Source: Acidobacteriota bacterium
GTDB lineage: Bacteria; Acidobacteriota; Vicinamibacteria; Vicinamibacterales; UBA2999
Assembly: GCA_963169195.1 (NCBI GenBank)
Contig: CAUJDN010000030.1
Location: 124,001-188,000 of the forward strand
Length of the DNA stretch: 64,000 nt
Direction: 5' to 3'
Position 1 is the first letter of the stretch. The number at the start of each line of letters is the position of its first letter. Below the pieces are notes generated by a model, which searched no databases, was not told the DNA's origin, and saw only the letters and a program-made list of their open reading frames with translations. The translations under genes and the position numbers were made by a program. Shown piece by piece: positions 15,289 through 24,581 of this stretch.

Positions 15289-18150
15289 ATGCCCGAGTGG
15301 AAGGACACCTGCAACCTGCCGCGCACGGCCTTCTCGATGAAGGCCAACCTCCAGACGACCGAGCCCGAGGCCATCGCCCGGTGGGACGCCATGGCCCTCT
15401 ACGGCCGGATTCGGGCGGCTCGACAGGGGGCGCCGCTGTTCCTGCTGCACGATGGCCCGCCCTATGCCAACGGCGAGATCCACATCGGCACGGCACTCAA
15501 CAAGATTCTCAAGGACCTCGTCGTCAAGTCGCACAACATGGCGGGGTACGATGCCCCTTACCTGCCGGGATGGGACTGCCACGGGCTGCCCATCGAGCTG
15601 AAGGTGGACCGCGAGCTGGGACCGAAGAAGAAGCAGATGAGCACGGCGGACTTCCGCCGCGCCTGCCGCGCCTACGCCGAGAAGTACGTGGACATCCAGC
15701 GCCGCGATTTCAAGCGGCTCGGCATCCTGGGCCTGTGGGACGACCCCTACAAGACGATGGCCTTTCGCTACCAGGCGTCCATCGTCCGGGCGCTCGGCCG
15801 GTTCGTCGAGCAGGGCATGGTCTACAAGGGCAAGAAGCCCGTGCACTGGTGCACGCACTGCCGCACGGCGCTCGCCGAAGCCGAGGTCGAGTACGAGCCG
15901 CACACCTCGCCGTCCATCTATGTGGAGTTCCCGCTCGCCGAGTCGAGCCTGCCCGAACTGGCCCGCCGCGTGCCGGCCCTGGCCCCCCGGCTGACTGCAC
16001 CATCTGCGCCATCTGCGTCATCTGCGGCCCCTGCCTCTGCGTCCTCGGTGTCGGTACTCATCTGGACGACGACGCCATGGACCATCCCATCGAATCTGGC
16101 CATCGCGTTCCATCCGGAGTTCCGGTACGCCGCCTACGACGTGGACGGCACGGCCGTCGTCGTCGCGAAGGACTTGGCCGCCTCCGTCGCGCAGAAGACG
16201 GGCCGCGCCTTCGGTGAGCCGCTGGCGGAGTTCGACGGCACGGCGATGGAGCGCTTGAGCTTCCGGCATCCGCTCTATGCGCGCGACGCGCTCGGCGTGC
16301 TCGCCGACTACGTGACGCTCGAGGCAGGCACGGGCGCCGTGCATACGGCGCCGGGCCATGGCGCCGACGACTACAGGACCGGCGTGAAGTACGGGCTGGA
16401 CATCTACGCGCCCCTCGACGCCGGCGGCCACTTCGTCGAGAGCGTCGCCCTGTTCGGCGGGCTGCAGGTGTTCGACGCGAACCCGAGGGTCGAGGCGGCC
16501 CTTGCCGAGCGGGGCCGCCTCTGGCACCGGGAGGACTACGACCACTCGTACCCGCACTGCTGGCGGTGCCACAACCCCGTCATCTTCCTGGCCACGGCAC
16601 AGTGGTTCATCGCGATGGAGGCACACGACCTGAGGGCGCGTGCGCTCAGCGAGATCCGCGATCGCGTCCGGTGGATCCCGGCCTGGGGTCAGGCGCGCAT
16701 CGAGGGGATGATCGCCAACCGCCCCGACTGGTGCATTTCGCGCCAGCGCGCGTGGGGCGTGCCCATCCCCGCCATGGACTGCACGACGTGCGGCCAGGCC
16801 GTCCTCACCGGCGCCCTCGTCGAGCGCGCGGCAGCTGTGTTCGACGAGTTCGGCGCCGATGCGTGGTACGAGCGCCCGGTCGAGGAGTTCATCCCCGGGG
16901 GGCTCGCCTGTCCCGCCTGCGGGGGAACCTCGTTCGAGCGCGAGAGCAACATCCTGGACGTGTGGTTCGACTCCGGGTCCAGCCACGAGGCCGTGCTGCC
17001 CTTCCGCGAGCACCACCGCTGGCCCGCCGACCTCTACCTGGAGGGGAGCGACCAGCACCGCGGCTGGTTCCACAGCTCGCTGCTCGTCGGAATCGGCACG
17101 CGCGGCCGCGCGCCGTTCGACCAGGTGCTGACGCACGGCTTCGTGGTGGACGAGCAGGGCCGCAAGATGTCCAAGTCGCTCGGCAACTCGGTCGCGCCGC
17201 AGGACGTCATCAAGCAGAGCGGCGCGGAGATCCTCCGCCTGTGGGTCTCGATGGTGGACTACCGCGAGGACATCCGCCTCGGCAAGGAGATCCTGGCGCG
17301 GACGGTGGAGGCCTACCGCAAGATCCGCAATGTGATCCGCGTGCTGGTCGCGAACCTGTACGATTTCGACCCGGTGGCCGGCGCGGTCCCCCACGAGCGG
17401 ATGCTCGAGATCGACCGCTGGGCCCTGGCGAAGTACGCCGAGTGCGCGGACCGGATCGTCAGGGCCTACGACGACTACGACTACCCCGCGATCTTCCAGG
17501 CCGCCAGCACGTTCATCACGGTGGACATGAGCGCGTTCTACGTGGACGTCACGAAGGACCGGATGTACACCTTCGGGGCGAACTCCGAGGCGCGGAGGTC
17601 CGGGCAGACGGCGATGTTCACCATCGTGGACGGCCTGGCGCGGCTCCTGGCGCCCATCCTCTCGGTGACGATGGACGAGCTGTGGCGCGCGCTGCCGGGC
17701 GGACGGGCGCCGTCGGTCCACATGGCCCTGTTCCCGATGGGAGACGAGACGGCGCGCCTGAGGTCCCCCGCGCTCCTGGATCGGTTCGCCACGCTCGGCG
17801 CCGTGCGCGACGAGGTGAACCTCGCGCTCGAGCAGAAGCGGCAGGAGCAGGTGATCAAGGCCAACCTCTCCGCACAGGTGCGGCTCGAGACCGGCGGAGA
17901 GGAGGCGCGCCTGCTGGCGGACTGCCGCGACTTCCTGCCGACGCTCTTCGGCGTCTCGCACGTGGAGCTGGTGACGCGTTCCGGGAGCGGCCCGGACGGC
18001 GGCCAGCCCAGGCGCATCACCGTCACGCGGGCGGATGGCGTCAGGTGCGAGCGCTGCTGGCGGTTCGTGCCCGCCGTGAGCGACGAGCCCGCCACCAGGG
18101 GACTCTGCGCGCGCTGCGTCGAGGCGCTGGCACTGGTGGCCGGACATTGA
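15289..18150 (+). CDS. ileS: Isoleucyl-tRNA synthetase
   Basis: The 953-residue class I synthetase charges tRNA-Ile. HIGT (65-68) follows DGPPYANG, and KMSKS is at 626-630. The CP1 editing domain contains WTTTPWT (259-265) and GTGAVHTAPGHG. The C-terminal zinc finger has CERCWRF and CARC. An unusual low-complexity Ala/Ser/Pro stretch (about residues 237-253), encoded by 9-bp tandem repeats, lies just before WTTTPWT; the surrounding frame is intact. The ATG at 15289 follows a -10 box by 12 bp without a good Shine-Dalgarno. lspA follows 2 bp downstream. Confidence 0.97.
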   Translation: MPEWKDTCNLPRTAFSMKANLQTTEPEAIARWDAMALYGRIRAARQGAPLFLLHDGPPYANGEIHIGTALNKILKDLVVKSHNMAGYDAPYLPGWDCHGLPIELKVDRELGPKKKQMSTADFRRACRAYAEKYVDIQRRDFKRLGILGLWDDPYKTMAFRYQASIVRALGRFVEQGMVYKGKKPVHWCTHCRTALAEAEVEYEPHTSPSIYVEFPLAESSLPELARRVPALAPRLTAPSAPSASSAAPASASSVSVLIWTTTPWTIPSNLAIAFHPEFRYAAYDVDGTAVVVAKDLAASVAQKTGRAFGEPLAEFDGTAMERLSFRHPLYARDALGVLADYVTLEAGTGAVHTAPGHGADDYRTGVKYGLDIYAPLDAGGHFVESVALFGGLQVFDANPRVEAALAERGRLWHREDYDHSYPHCWRCHNPVIFLATAQWFIAMEAHDLRARALSEIRDRVRWIPAWGQARIEGMIANRPDWCISRQRAWGVPIPAMDCTTCGQAVLTGALVERAAAVFDEFGADAWYERPVEEFIPGGLACPACGGTSFERESNILDVWFDSGSSHEAVLPFREHHRWPADLYLEGSDQHRGWFHSSLLVGIGTRGRAPFDQVLTHGFVVDEQGRKMSKSLGNSVAPQDVIKQSGAEILRLWVSMVDYREDIRLGKEILARTVEAYRKIRNVIRVLVANLYDFDPVAGAVPHERMLEIDRWALAKYAECADRIVRAYDDYDYPAIFQAASTFITVDMSAFYVDVTKDRMYTFGANSEARRSGQTAMFTIVDGLARLLAPILSVTMDELWRALPGGRAPSVHMALFPMGDETARLRSPALLDRFATLGAVRDEVNLALEQKRQEQVIKANLSAQVRLETGGEEARLLADCRDFLPTLFGVSHVELVTRSGSGPDGGQPRRITVTRADGVRCERCWRFVPAVSDEPATRGLCARCVEALALVAGH
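15998..16040 (+). repeat. 9-bp CCATCTGCG tandem repeat inside ileS
   Basis: Three units, CACCATCTG, CGCCATCTG and CGTCATCTG, are followed by decayed copies. All are in frame and encode the PSAPSASSAAPASASS stretch. The same CATCTGCG word occurs in reverse orientation in the intergenic spacer at 32709-32735. Confidence 0.8.
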
Positions 18151-18152
18151 GC

Positions 18153-18647
18153 ATGCTCCGCGAGCGGCGGCTCGAGATCGGCATCGTGCTGGTGGTGATC
18201 GTGCTCGACCAGATCGCGAAGGCGCTGGTCCGCAATACCCTGGCGCTGCACGAGAGCATCGACGTCATCCCGAACCTGCTGAACCTGACGCGGGTCCACA
18301 ACACGGGCGCGGCGTTCGGGATGCTGAACAGCGTGGACTTCGCGTTCAAGGCCGTCGTGATGTCGATGGTGGCGCTCGCGGCCCTGGGCGGGGTGGCCTG
18401 GTATGCCTTCAGCGTGCCCCTCTCGGACCGCCTGGCACGCGTCGGCATCGCGGGCGTCGCCGGCGGGGCCGTCGGCAACCTCATCGACCGGGCGACCGCC
18501 GGCTACGTGCTCGATTTCGTGGACGCGTACTGGCGCGGGTGGCACTTCTGGGCGTTCAACGTGGCGGATGCCGCCATCACTCTTGGCGTCTGCTGCATGA
18601 TTCTCGATATTCTGGGGCTGGGCCGCCGTGCATCCAATCCTGCTTAG
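18153..18647 (+). CDS. lspA: Lipoprotein signal peptidase (signal peptidase II)
   Basis: The 164-residue inner-membrane aspartyl protease cleaves diacylglyceryl-modified prolipoproteins. The conserved blocks are present: VVIVLDQIAKALV, LTRVHNTGAAFGML, GGAVGNLIDR and FWAFNVADAAITLG. The last two carry the catalytic aspartates. There are four membrane helices. Its end overlaps the lgt start by 20 bp, which places two consecutive enzymes of lipoprotein maturation under coupled translation. Confidence 0.96.
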   Translation: MLRERRLEIGIVLVVIVLDQIAKALVRNTLALHESIDVIPNLLNLTRVHNTGAAFGMLNSVDFAFKAVVMSMVALAALGGVAWYAFSVPLSDRLARVGIAGVAGGAVGNLIDRATAGYVLDFVDAYWRGWHFWAFNVADAAITLGVCCMILDILGLGRRASNPA

Positions 18648-19449
18648 TCTCGGGCCGATCACCATCTACTCGTACGGCGTCCTGCTCGCTGCCGCCTACC
18701 TGATCGGCCTCGGCATGGCCGTCCGCAGGGCGCGCGCCGCCGGGCTGGACGGCAATCGCGTGCTCGACCTGGGCATCTGGGTCATCATCGCCGCCCTCGT
18801 CGGCGCCAAGGCCCTGCTCTTCGTCGTCGACTTCGAGCACTTCACCGGCAGCTGGGAGGCGTTCACGACGCTCCTCCGCTCGGGCGGCGTGTTCTACGGC
18901 GGGCTGATCGCCGCCGTCGTCGTCTGCATCCACCAGCTCCGCAAGCACAGGCTGCCGCTCTGGCAGTCGGGGGACCTCTTCGCGCCGGGCATCGCCCTCG
19001 GCTACATGGTGGGCCGCCTGGGCTGCCTGATGGCGGGCTGCTGCTACGGCCGGCCGACCGAGGTCGCCTGGGCCATCACGTTCACCGATCCGGCGGCCAG
19101 CCTGAACGTGGGCACTCCGCTCAACGTGCCCCTGCACCCGACGCAGGCCTACGAGTCCATCGCCGGGCTGGTGATCCTCGTGGCGCTGCTCGTCCTCGAG
19201 AGGCGCGGCCGCGCGTTCCCGGGGCGGACCTTCTGGGTGTTCGTCCTCCTCTACTCCGTCTCGCGCTTCGTCATCGAGTTCTACCGCGGCGACGACCGCG
19301 GCTTCGTCTTCGATGTGGTGTCCACCTCCCAGGCGATCTCCCTGGTGCTCGCGCCGGTCAGCCTGTTCATGCTGTGGTACCTGCGCCGTCCCGAGCAGCC
19401 GCCCGCCGCGGACGTGCCGCGGGGGCCGCGGAAGCCGCGGTTCGCGTGA
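18628..19449 (+). CDS. lgt: Prolipoprotein diacylglyceryl transferase
   Basis: The 273-residue, seven-helix inner-membrane enzyme transfers diacylglycerol from phosphatidylglycerol to the lipobox Cys. Signatures are SGGVFYGGLIAA, GYMVGRLGCLMAGCCYGRP, LHPTQAYES and SRFVIEFYRGDDRG. The GTG at 18628 gives HPILLSLGPITIYSYG, the expected N-terminus, and overlaps lspA by 20 bp. The lipoproteins predicted at 28248 and 48677 would be substrates. Confidence 0.96.
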   Translation: MHPILLSLGPITIYSYGVLLAAAYLIGLGMAVRRARAAGLDGNRVLDLGIWVIIAALVGAKALLFVVDFEHFTGSWEAFTTLLRSGGVFYGGLIAAVVVCIHQLRKHRLPLWQSGDLFAPGIALGYMVGRLGCLMAGCCYGRPTEVAWAITFTDPAASLNVGTPLNVPLHPTQAYESIAGLVILVALLVLERRGRAFPGRTFWVFVLLYSVSRFVIEFYRGDDRGFVFDVVSTSQAISLVLAPVSLFMLWYLRRPEQPPAADVPRGPRKPRFA

Positions 19450-19503
19450 GGCACGGGGGTTCGAGGTACCCGGATTCAACGCCGGTCGCCCCATCCTGAT
19501 CCG

Positions 19504-20505
19504 ATGACGAGTCACGTGTTCACCGTGCCGGCCGAGGCAGAAGGCGAGCGGCTCGACCGCTATCTCGCTGGCGAGATTCCGCAGCGCTCCCGGTCGCAGA
19601 TCCAGCGACTGATCGACGAAGGGCACGTCCGCGTGCCGCGGGTGAAGGTGACCAGGGCCAACGTCCAGCTGCGCGACGGTGACATCATCGAGGTGCGGCT
19701 GCCCGACGCGGCTCCCGCCGCGCCCGTCGCGGAGGACATCCCGCTCGACATCCTGCACGACGATGAGGATGTGGTCGTGGTGAACAAGCCGGCGGGGATG
19801 GTGGTGCACCCGGCGGCGGGCAATCCACGGGGCACGCTGGTCAACGCCCTGCTCCACCACGTCAAGGACCTCAGTGGCATCGGAGGCCAGCGGCGCCCGG
19901 GCATCGTGCACCGGCTGGACAAGGGCACGAGCGGCGTGATGGTGGTGGCCAAGCACGACAGGGCCCACCAGGAGCTGTCGCGTCAGTTCCACGACCGCGA
20001 GGTCGAGAAGGAGTACGTCGCCCTCGTGTGGGGCCTGGTGCAGCAGCGAAAGCGGATTGACGCCTCCATCGGGCGCGATCCGAAGCACCGGCAGAAGATG
20101 TCGACGCGGGCCACGCGCGCCCGCGACGCCGTGACCAGGGTGACCTGGGCGCGGGACCTGAAGGGTCTGACCCTGCTGCGCGTGGCGATTGCCACGGGGC
20201 GTACGCACCAGATCCGCGTGCACCTGAGCGCCATCGGCCACCCCATCGTGGGCGACGCGCTCTACGGCGGCGTGCACCGGAGGGTGCCGGGACCCTTCCG
20301 CGCGGTGCAGCGGCTGTCGCGCCCATTCCTGCACGCCGAGCGCCTGGCGTTCACGCACCCGCGCACGGGCGAGCGCCTGACGTTCGTCGCGCCCCTCCCC
20401 GCGGATCTGGAAGCGGTGCTGCGAGACGTCACGCCCGCCGGGATGCAGGCGAGCGTGTTTGGGGAGGCACCGGATGAGCCGGAAGCCGACGGTCACGCGC
20501 GTTAG
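19504..20505 (+). CDS. rluD: RluA-family 23S rRNA pseudouridine synthase
   Basis: The 333-residue protein has an N-terminal S4 RNA-binding domain (about 15-75: LDRYLAGEIPQRSRSQIQRLIDEGHV). The RluA catalytic domain contains PGIVHRLDKGTSGVMVVAK with the catalytic Asp, and TGRTHQIRVHLSAIGHP. RluD isomerises uridines in helix 69 of 23S rRNA; the S4 domain and length support RluD over RluA, but this is a family-level call. Its 3' end overlaps the Nudix gene by 32 bp. Confidence 0.92.
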   Translation: MTSHVFTVPAEAEGERLDRYLAGEIPQRSRSQIQRLIDEGHVRVPRVKVTRANVQLRDGDIIEVRLPDAAPAAPVAEDIPLDILHDDEDVVVVNKPAGMVVHPAAGNPRGTLVNALLHHVKDLSGIGGQRRPGIVHRLDKGTSGVMVVAKHDRAHQELSRQFHDREVEKEYVALVWGLVQQRKRIDASIGRDPKHRQKMSTRATRARDAVTRVTWARDLKGLTLLRVAIATGRTHQIRVHLSAIGHPIVGDALYGGVHRRVPGPFRAVQRLSRPFLHAERLAFTHPRTGERLTFVAPLPADLEAVLRDVTPAGMQASVFGEAPDEPEADGHAR

Positions 20506-21016
20506 CCGGCGCACGATCTACCAGGGGCGGATCTTCCGCGTCGAGGTGGACCGGGTGACGCTGCCGACCGGCCACACGCTGGACATGGAGGTGATCCGGC
20601 ATCCCGGGTCGGTGGTGCTGCTGCCGCAGCCCACTCCCGCGCAGATCATCCTCGTCCGCCAGTATCGCTACACCCTCGACCGCGACATCTGGGAGCTGCC
20701 GGCCGGCAGCCTCAAGCCCGGGGAGGACCCCGACGCCGCGGCCGCGCGGGAGTGCGAGGAGGAGATCGGCCTGGCACCGGGCCGCGTGGAACGCCTGCAG
20801 GGCTTCCATCCCACGCCGGGGTTCTGCGACGAGCTGATGATCTACTACCGGTGCACGGAGCTCGGGCCGCCGGCCCCCGGATCCGCCGCGCGGCAGGACG
20901 AGGACGAGGACATCGAGCCGCGCACGTTCACGCTGGCCGAGGCGCGGGCGCTGGTCGCTTCGGGTGAAATCGTGGACCTGAAGACGGTGGCGGGACTGGC
21001 GCTCATCGAGGCGTGA
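20474..21016 (+). CDS. Nudix hydrolase, ADP-ribose pyrophosphatase type
   Basis: The 180-residue protein has a complete Nudix box, [23 protein letters not shown]. The upstream [17 protein letters not shown] and downstream [11 protein letters not shown] match ADP-ribose pyrophosphatase (NudF-type). The start ATG at 20474 follows GGGGAGG at 7-base spacing, a strong ribosome-binding site lying inside the end of rluD. A few upstream in-frame codons are unlikely to be used. Confidence 0.92.
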   Translation: MSRKPTVTRVSRRTIYQGRIFRVEVDRVTLPTGHTLDMEVIRHPGSVVLLPQPTPAQIILVRQYRYTLDRDIWELPAGSLKPGEDPDAAAARECEEEIGLAPGRVERLQGFHPTPGFCDELMIYYRCTELGPPAPGSAARQDEDEDIEPRTFTLAEARALVASGEIVDLKTVAGLALIEA

Positions 21017-21052
21017 CGCCAGCGCCGAACGAGCCCGTGATCCCGCGGGCCC

Positions 21053-23494
21053 TCACTGCAGGCCGGCGTGGGCGCGGCGTCCGTGGGCGGCCCTGGCCTT
21101 CGCGGCCGCGCCGCGGGTGGCCGGGAGCAGCGCCAGCAGCAGCACCTCGTCGATGGTGCTGGCCAGGTGGATGGTGAGCCCGCGTCGGAGTTCCTCGTTC
21201 AGATCCTCCTTCACGTTCTTCTCGTTCATCTTGGGCAGAATCACTTCCTTGATTCCGGCCCGCCTGGCCGCCAGCACCTTCTCCTTGATGCCGCCCACGG
21301 GCAGCACCTTGCCCGAGAGCGTGATCTCACCGGTCATCGCCACATCGCTCCGCACCGGGCGGCGCGAGAGCGCCGACACGAGCGAGGTGACCATGGTGAC
21401 CCCGGCCGACGGCCCGTCCTTGGGAATCGCCCCCGAGGGGACGTGCAGGTGAATCTCCGACGACTTGAAGAACTCGGGGTCGATGTTCCACTCCGTCGCA
21501 TGCGCGCGCACCCACGAGAGCGCGGCACGCGCCGACTCCTTCATCACATCGCCGAGCTGGCCGGTGAGCGTGAGCGACCCCCCGCCCGCCATGCGCGACG
21601 TCTCCACGAAGAGCACCTCGCCGCCGACGGGCGTCCAGGCCATGCCGGTGGCCACCCCGGGCTGCCGGGTCCGAAGCTCCACCTCCTCGTCCAGGAACCG
21701 GGGCGCGCCGAGCAGCGCGTGCACGAGGTCCGCGGTCACGCGGATTCTCGACTCGTCACCCTCGGCACGCCGGCGCGCAATCTTCCGGCAGATGGCCCCG
21801 ATTTCCCGCTCCAGGTTCCGCACGCCGGCCTCGCGGGTGTACCCGCGGATGACGGCGCGCAGCCCCTGGTCGGAGAAGGCCACCTGCTTCGGGGTGAGGC
21901 CGTGGTTCTGGATCTGCTTGGCCACGAGGTGGTCGCGCGCGATGGCGAGCTTCTCCTCTTCCGTGTAGCCGGCGAGTTCCAGCACCTCCATGCGGTCCCG
22001 GAGCGGCCCGGGAATCGTGTCGAGCACGTTGGCCGTCGTGATGAAGAGCACCTCGGAGAGATCGAACGGCACGTCGAGATAGTGGTCGCGGAACGTGTGG
22101 TTCTGCTCGGGATCGAGCACCTCGAGGAGGGCGGACGAAGGGTCGCCCCGAAAATCGGCGCCCAGCTTGTCGATCTCGTCGAGGATGAACACCGGGTTCT
22201 TCGATTCCGCGCGGCGCAGGCCCTGGATGATCTGCCCGGGCAGCGCGCCGATGTACGTGCGCCGATGGCCGCGAATCTCCGCCTCGTCCCGGACACCGCC
22301 GAGCGAGATGCGGACGAACTTGCGCCCGAGCGCCGAGGCGATGGAGCGCGCCAGCGACGTCTTGCCCACCCCCGGCGGGCCGACGAAGCACAGGATCGGT
22401 CCCTTGAGCGCCGGGTTCAGCTTGCGGACGGCGAGGTACTCCAGGATGCGATCCTTGAGCTTGTCCAGCCCCGAGTGCTCGTCGTCGAGGATCGCCTTCG
22501 TGCGCTCGAGGTCGATGACCTCCTCGGTGCGCGTGGACCACGGCAGGGCCACGATCCAGTCGAGATAGGTGCGCGCGACCGTGAACTCGGCGGCCGCCGG
22601 CGGCATCCTCGACAGCCGGTCCAGCTCGCGCAGCGCCTCCTTCTTCACCACCTCGGGCAGGCCCGCCGCCTCTATCTTCTCGCGGAGCTCGTCGATCTCC
22701 CGCGTCTGGTCGTCGCCCTCGCCCAGCTCCTTCTGGATGGCCTTCAGCTGCTCCCGCAGGAAGTAGTCACGCTGGTTCTTGCCCACCTCCGACTGCACCT
22801 GCGACTGGATCTTCGATCCGAGCTCCAGGACCTCCAGCTCCTTGATGAGCAGGCGGTTGAGCAGGTCGAGGCGCGCGCGCACGTCCAGCGTGGCCAGCAC
22901 CTCCTGCTTGGTCTCGGTGCCGATGGTGCTCAGGCTCGACGCGATGAAGTCGGCCAGGCGCCCGGCCTCGGTGATGTTGATGGCGAGCGTCTGCAGGTCG
23001 TCCGACATGAGCGGCGACAGCGACACGATCTGCTGGAAATTGGTCTTGATGTTCCGCTGGAGCGCGTCGATCTCCAGCTTGTCCTTGTCAGCCAGGACCT
23101 CGGGCAGCTCGGTGACCCTGGCGCGCAGGTAGGGCCGCGCCGCGGTCATCTCGTCCAGCCGGACACGCGCCAGACCCTGCACGATGATGCGCAGGCTGCC
23201 GTCGGGCAGCTTGAACATCTTGTGAATGTGGCTCGCCGTGCCGACCGGATGGAGGTCCGCCTGCTGCGGATCGTCTTCCGCGGCCTCCTTCTGCGCGAAG
23301 ACGGCGATCATCTTCCCGCCGGCCACGGCCTCGTCGATGAGCCGGACCGAGCTCTCGCGCGCCACGGCCAGGGGCATGAAGGCCTGGGGAAACAGCACCG
23401 TGTCGCGGAGCGGCAGCACCGCAATCTCGGCCGGTACCGGCGCCGACAGGCGGGCTTGCTCTTCGGACACGACAGGTTCGATGTGATCGCTCAT
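21053..23494 (-). CDS. lon: ATP-dependent protease Lon
   Basis: The 813-residue cytosolic protease has an N-terminal LAN domain (about 20-215: [19 protein letters not shown]), a coiled helical region and an AAA+ module. Walker A is [11 protein letters not shown] and Walker B lies around [10 protein letters not shown]. The C-terminal serine-lysine protease domain has the catalytic S696 in [10 protein letters not shown] and the downstream catalytic Lys in [14 protein letters not shown]. It degrades misfolded and regulatory proteins. It is preceded by the DksA-like gene on the same strand with a 117-bp gap holding a hairpin. No HrcA or heat-shock operator is evident. Confidence 0.97.
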   Translation of the reverse strand: MSDHIEPVVSEEQARLSAPVPAEIAVLPLRDTVLFPQAFMPLAVARESSVRLIDEAVAGGKMIAVFAQKEAAEDDPQQADLHPVGTASHIHKMFKLPDGSLRIIVQGLARVRLDEMTAARPYLRARVTELPEVLADKDKLEIDALQRNIKTNFQQIVSLSPLMSDDLQTLAINITEAGRLADFIASSLSTIGTETKQEVLATLDVRARLDLLNRLLIKELEVLELGSKIQSQVQSEVGKNQRDYFLREQLKAIQKELGEGDDQTREIDELREKIEAAGLPEVVKKEALRELDRLSRMPPAAAEFTVARTYLDWIVALPWSTRTEEVIDLERTKAILDDEHSGLDKLKDRILEYLAVRKLNPALKGPILCFVGPPGVGKTSLARSIASALGRKFVRISLGGVRDEAEIRGHRRTYIGALPGQIIQGLRRAESKNPVFILDEIDKLGADFRGDPSSALLEVLDPEQNHTFRDHYLDVPFDLSEVLFITTANVLDTIPGPLRDRMEVLELAGYTEEEKLAIARDHLVAKQIQNHGLTPKQVAFSDQGLRAVIRGYTREAGVRNLEREIGAICRKIARRRAEGDESRIRVTADLVHALLGAPRFLDEEVELRTRQPGVATGMAWTPVGGEVLFVETSRMAGGGSLTLTGQLGDVMKESARAALSWVRAHATEWNIDPEFFKSSEIHLHVPSGAIPKDGPSAGVTMVTSLVSALSRRPVRSDVAMTGEITLSGKVLPVGGIKEKVLAARRAGIKEVILPKMNEKNVKEDLNEELRRGLTIHLASTIDEVLLLALLPATRGAAAKARAAHGRRAHAGLQ

Positions 23495-23562
23495 GCGACC
23501 CCCCGCGAAGACTCTAGGCGATGACGTTGGAACGGCAAGCCCGGTTCGGGCCGGTGAGGGGC

Positions 23563-23589
23563 GCAGGCCCCGCCACCGGCGGAGCCTGC
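23563..23589 (-). terminator. Hairpin between the DksA-like gene and lon
   Basis: GCAGGC-C-CCGCC and GGCGG-A-GCCTGC form an 11-bp stem with one internal mismatch and a 3-base loop, just after the DksA-like stop. There is no U-run, so it may be a weak terminator or a processing/stability hairpin. Confidence 0.4.
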
Positions 23590-23611
23590 TGTTCGGGAAG
23601 GACGCCGGGTG

Positions 23612-24073
23612 TTACCCCTGGAACTCGTAGAAGAGGCTGGATGCGCCTCGGCGCTGGGCCAGGCGCTCGCGCTTCTGCGCCATCTCCCGCGCCTCCTCGC
23701 AGTCCTTGCAGCGGACCGCGAACGGCAGCGCGCGCAGCCGCTGCTCGGCAATCTCGTCGCCACACTCGAAGCAGTGACCGTAGGTCCCTTCCTCGAGACG
23801 CGAGAGCGCCTCGTTGATCTTGTTCAGCGTCTCCGCCTTCATCTGGATGAGGGCGAACTCGATGTCCTCCTGGATATCGACCTCGCTGGTCTCGCCCTGA
23901 TCCATCACCTCGTGCGGCTTCTCGGACCCCTCGGCCCGCACGCCGCGGATCCGCCCCTGGACCTCGCTCAGAATGTCGCGACGGCGATCCTCGAGGATCG
24001 TCCGCAGTTCGTCGTACCGCGCTCCCCGTGATGCTGCTGCGACAGCCGCGCCGCGCTTCGTAACCTTGGCCAT
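23612..24073 (-). CDS. TraR/DksA-family zinc-finger regulator
   Basis: The 153-residue protein has an N-terminal coiled coil (YDELRTILEDRRRDILSEVQ ... FALIQMKAETLNKINEALSRLEEG). The C-terminal four-Cys zinc finger contains CFECGDEI and CKDCEEAREM. It should bind the RNA polymerase secondary channel like DksA or be a DksA-type paralogue. The (p)ppGpp enzyme gene is 1.8 kb away. I start at the ATG at 24073, which follows AAGGAG; the in-frame extension upstream is rejected. The residues after C-x2-C are basic and then hydrophobic (SLFYEFQG). Confidence 0.9.
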   Translation of the reverse strand: MAKVTKRGAAVAAASRGARYDELRTILEDRRRDILSEVQGRIRGVRAEGSEKPHEVMDQGETSEVDIQEDIEFALIQMKAETLNKINEALSRLEEGTYGHCFECGDEIAEQRLRALPFAVRCKDCEEAREMAQKRERLAQRRGASSLFYEFQG

Positions 24074-24581
24074 GACAGCCACTCCTTCCTCTCCCCCCCA
24101 CCAGCCGTTCTTCTGGGAGGCGTATGATGCCCGCCCTCCTTGCAAAGGCGGTGCCTATGAACCCGGCCAGAACCCCTGGGCCGGAAACGGTCGGTTGTCC
24201 TGCAGGCGGTCGTTCGGGAGTATGAAGTTGTGGGGTGGTCCGGCCACCCGACTGGGTGCACCAACCGCGAGACCCCGCCCTCTCGACCTACTGCAAACCA
24301 CTCATTTTCAAAGAGTTAACTGACCACTTCCAGATGGCACGTGTTCCGTCGAACACCGTTCACTGCCTATTAGACGCCGGAGTGGCCAATCGGGTTCTTG
24401 GACATATGTCCGCCCCCACATGTCCTTTCGTGGGGACACCAATAAACCGCGAAACGGTAGCACGAATCCCGCAGTGTGGCAAGTCGTCCACATGGTGTCT
24501 CTCCGGCGCCGGTTGCCGGATTCCAGTCAGCGGCTCGCCGGCAGCAGGAAAACGCGCGCCGCTCGCTGTAATCTCTACATA
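24074..24581. other. 508-bp non-coding spacer, AT-richer island
   Basis: No convincing gene is seen. The stretch 24290-24480 is clearly lower in G+C than its surroundings. A hairpin with CCCCAC...GTGGGG arms lies at about 24412-24436 (loop ATGTCCTTTC). CCGGCC...GGCCGG arms lie at about 24167-24186. Minus-strand bases around 24270-24308 translate as FENEWFAVGREG, a string I remember as common spurious translation beside tRNA 3' ends, but no intact tRNA can be folded here. Regulatory content for the two divergent genes is likely. Confidence 0.4.

Noticed and set aside
24180..24300. Candidate tRNA ending near CTCTCGACC
   Set aside because: The 3' half vaguely resembles a T-arm and acceptor, but there is no matching 5' acceptor strand or anticodon arm, so at most it is a remnant.
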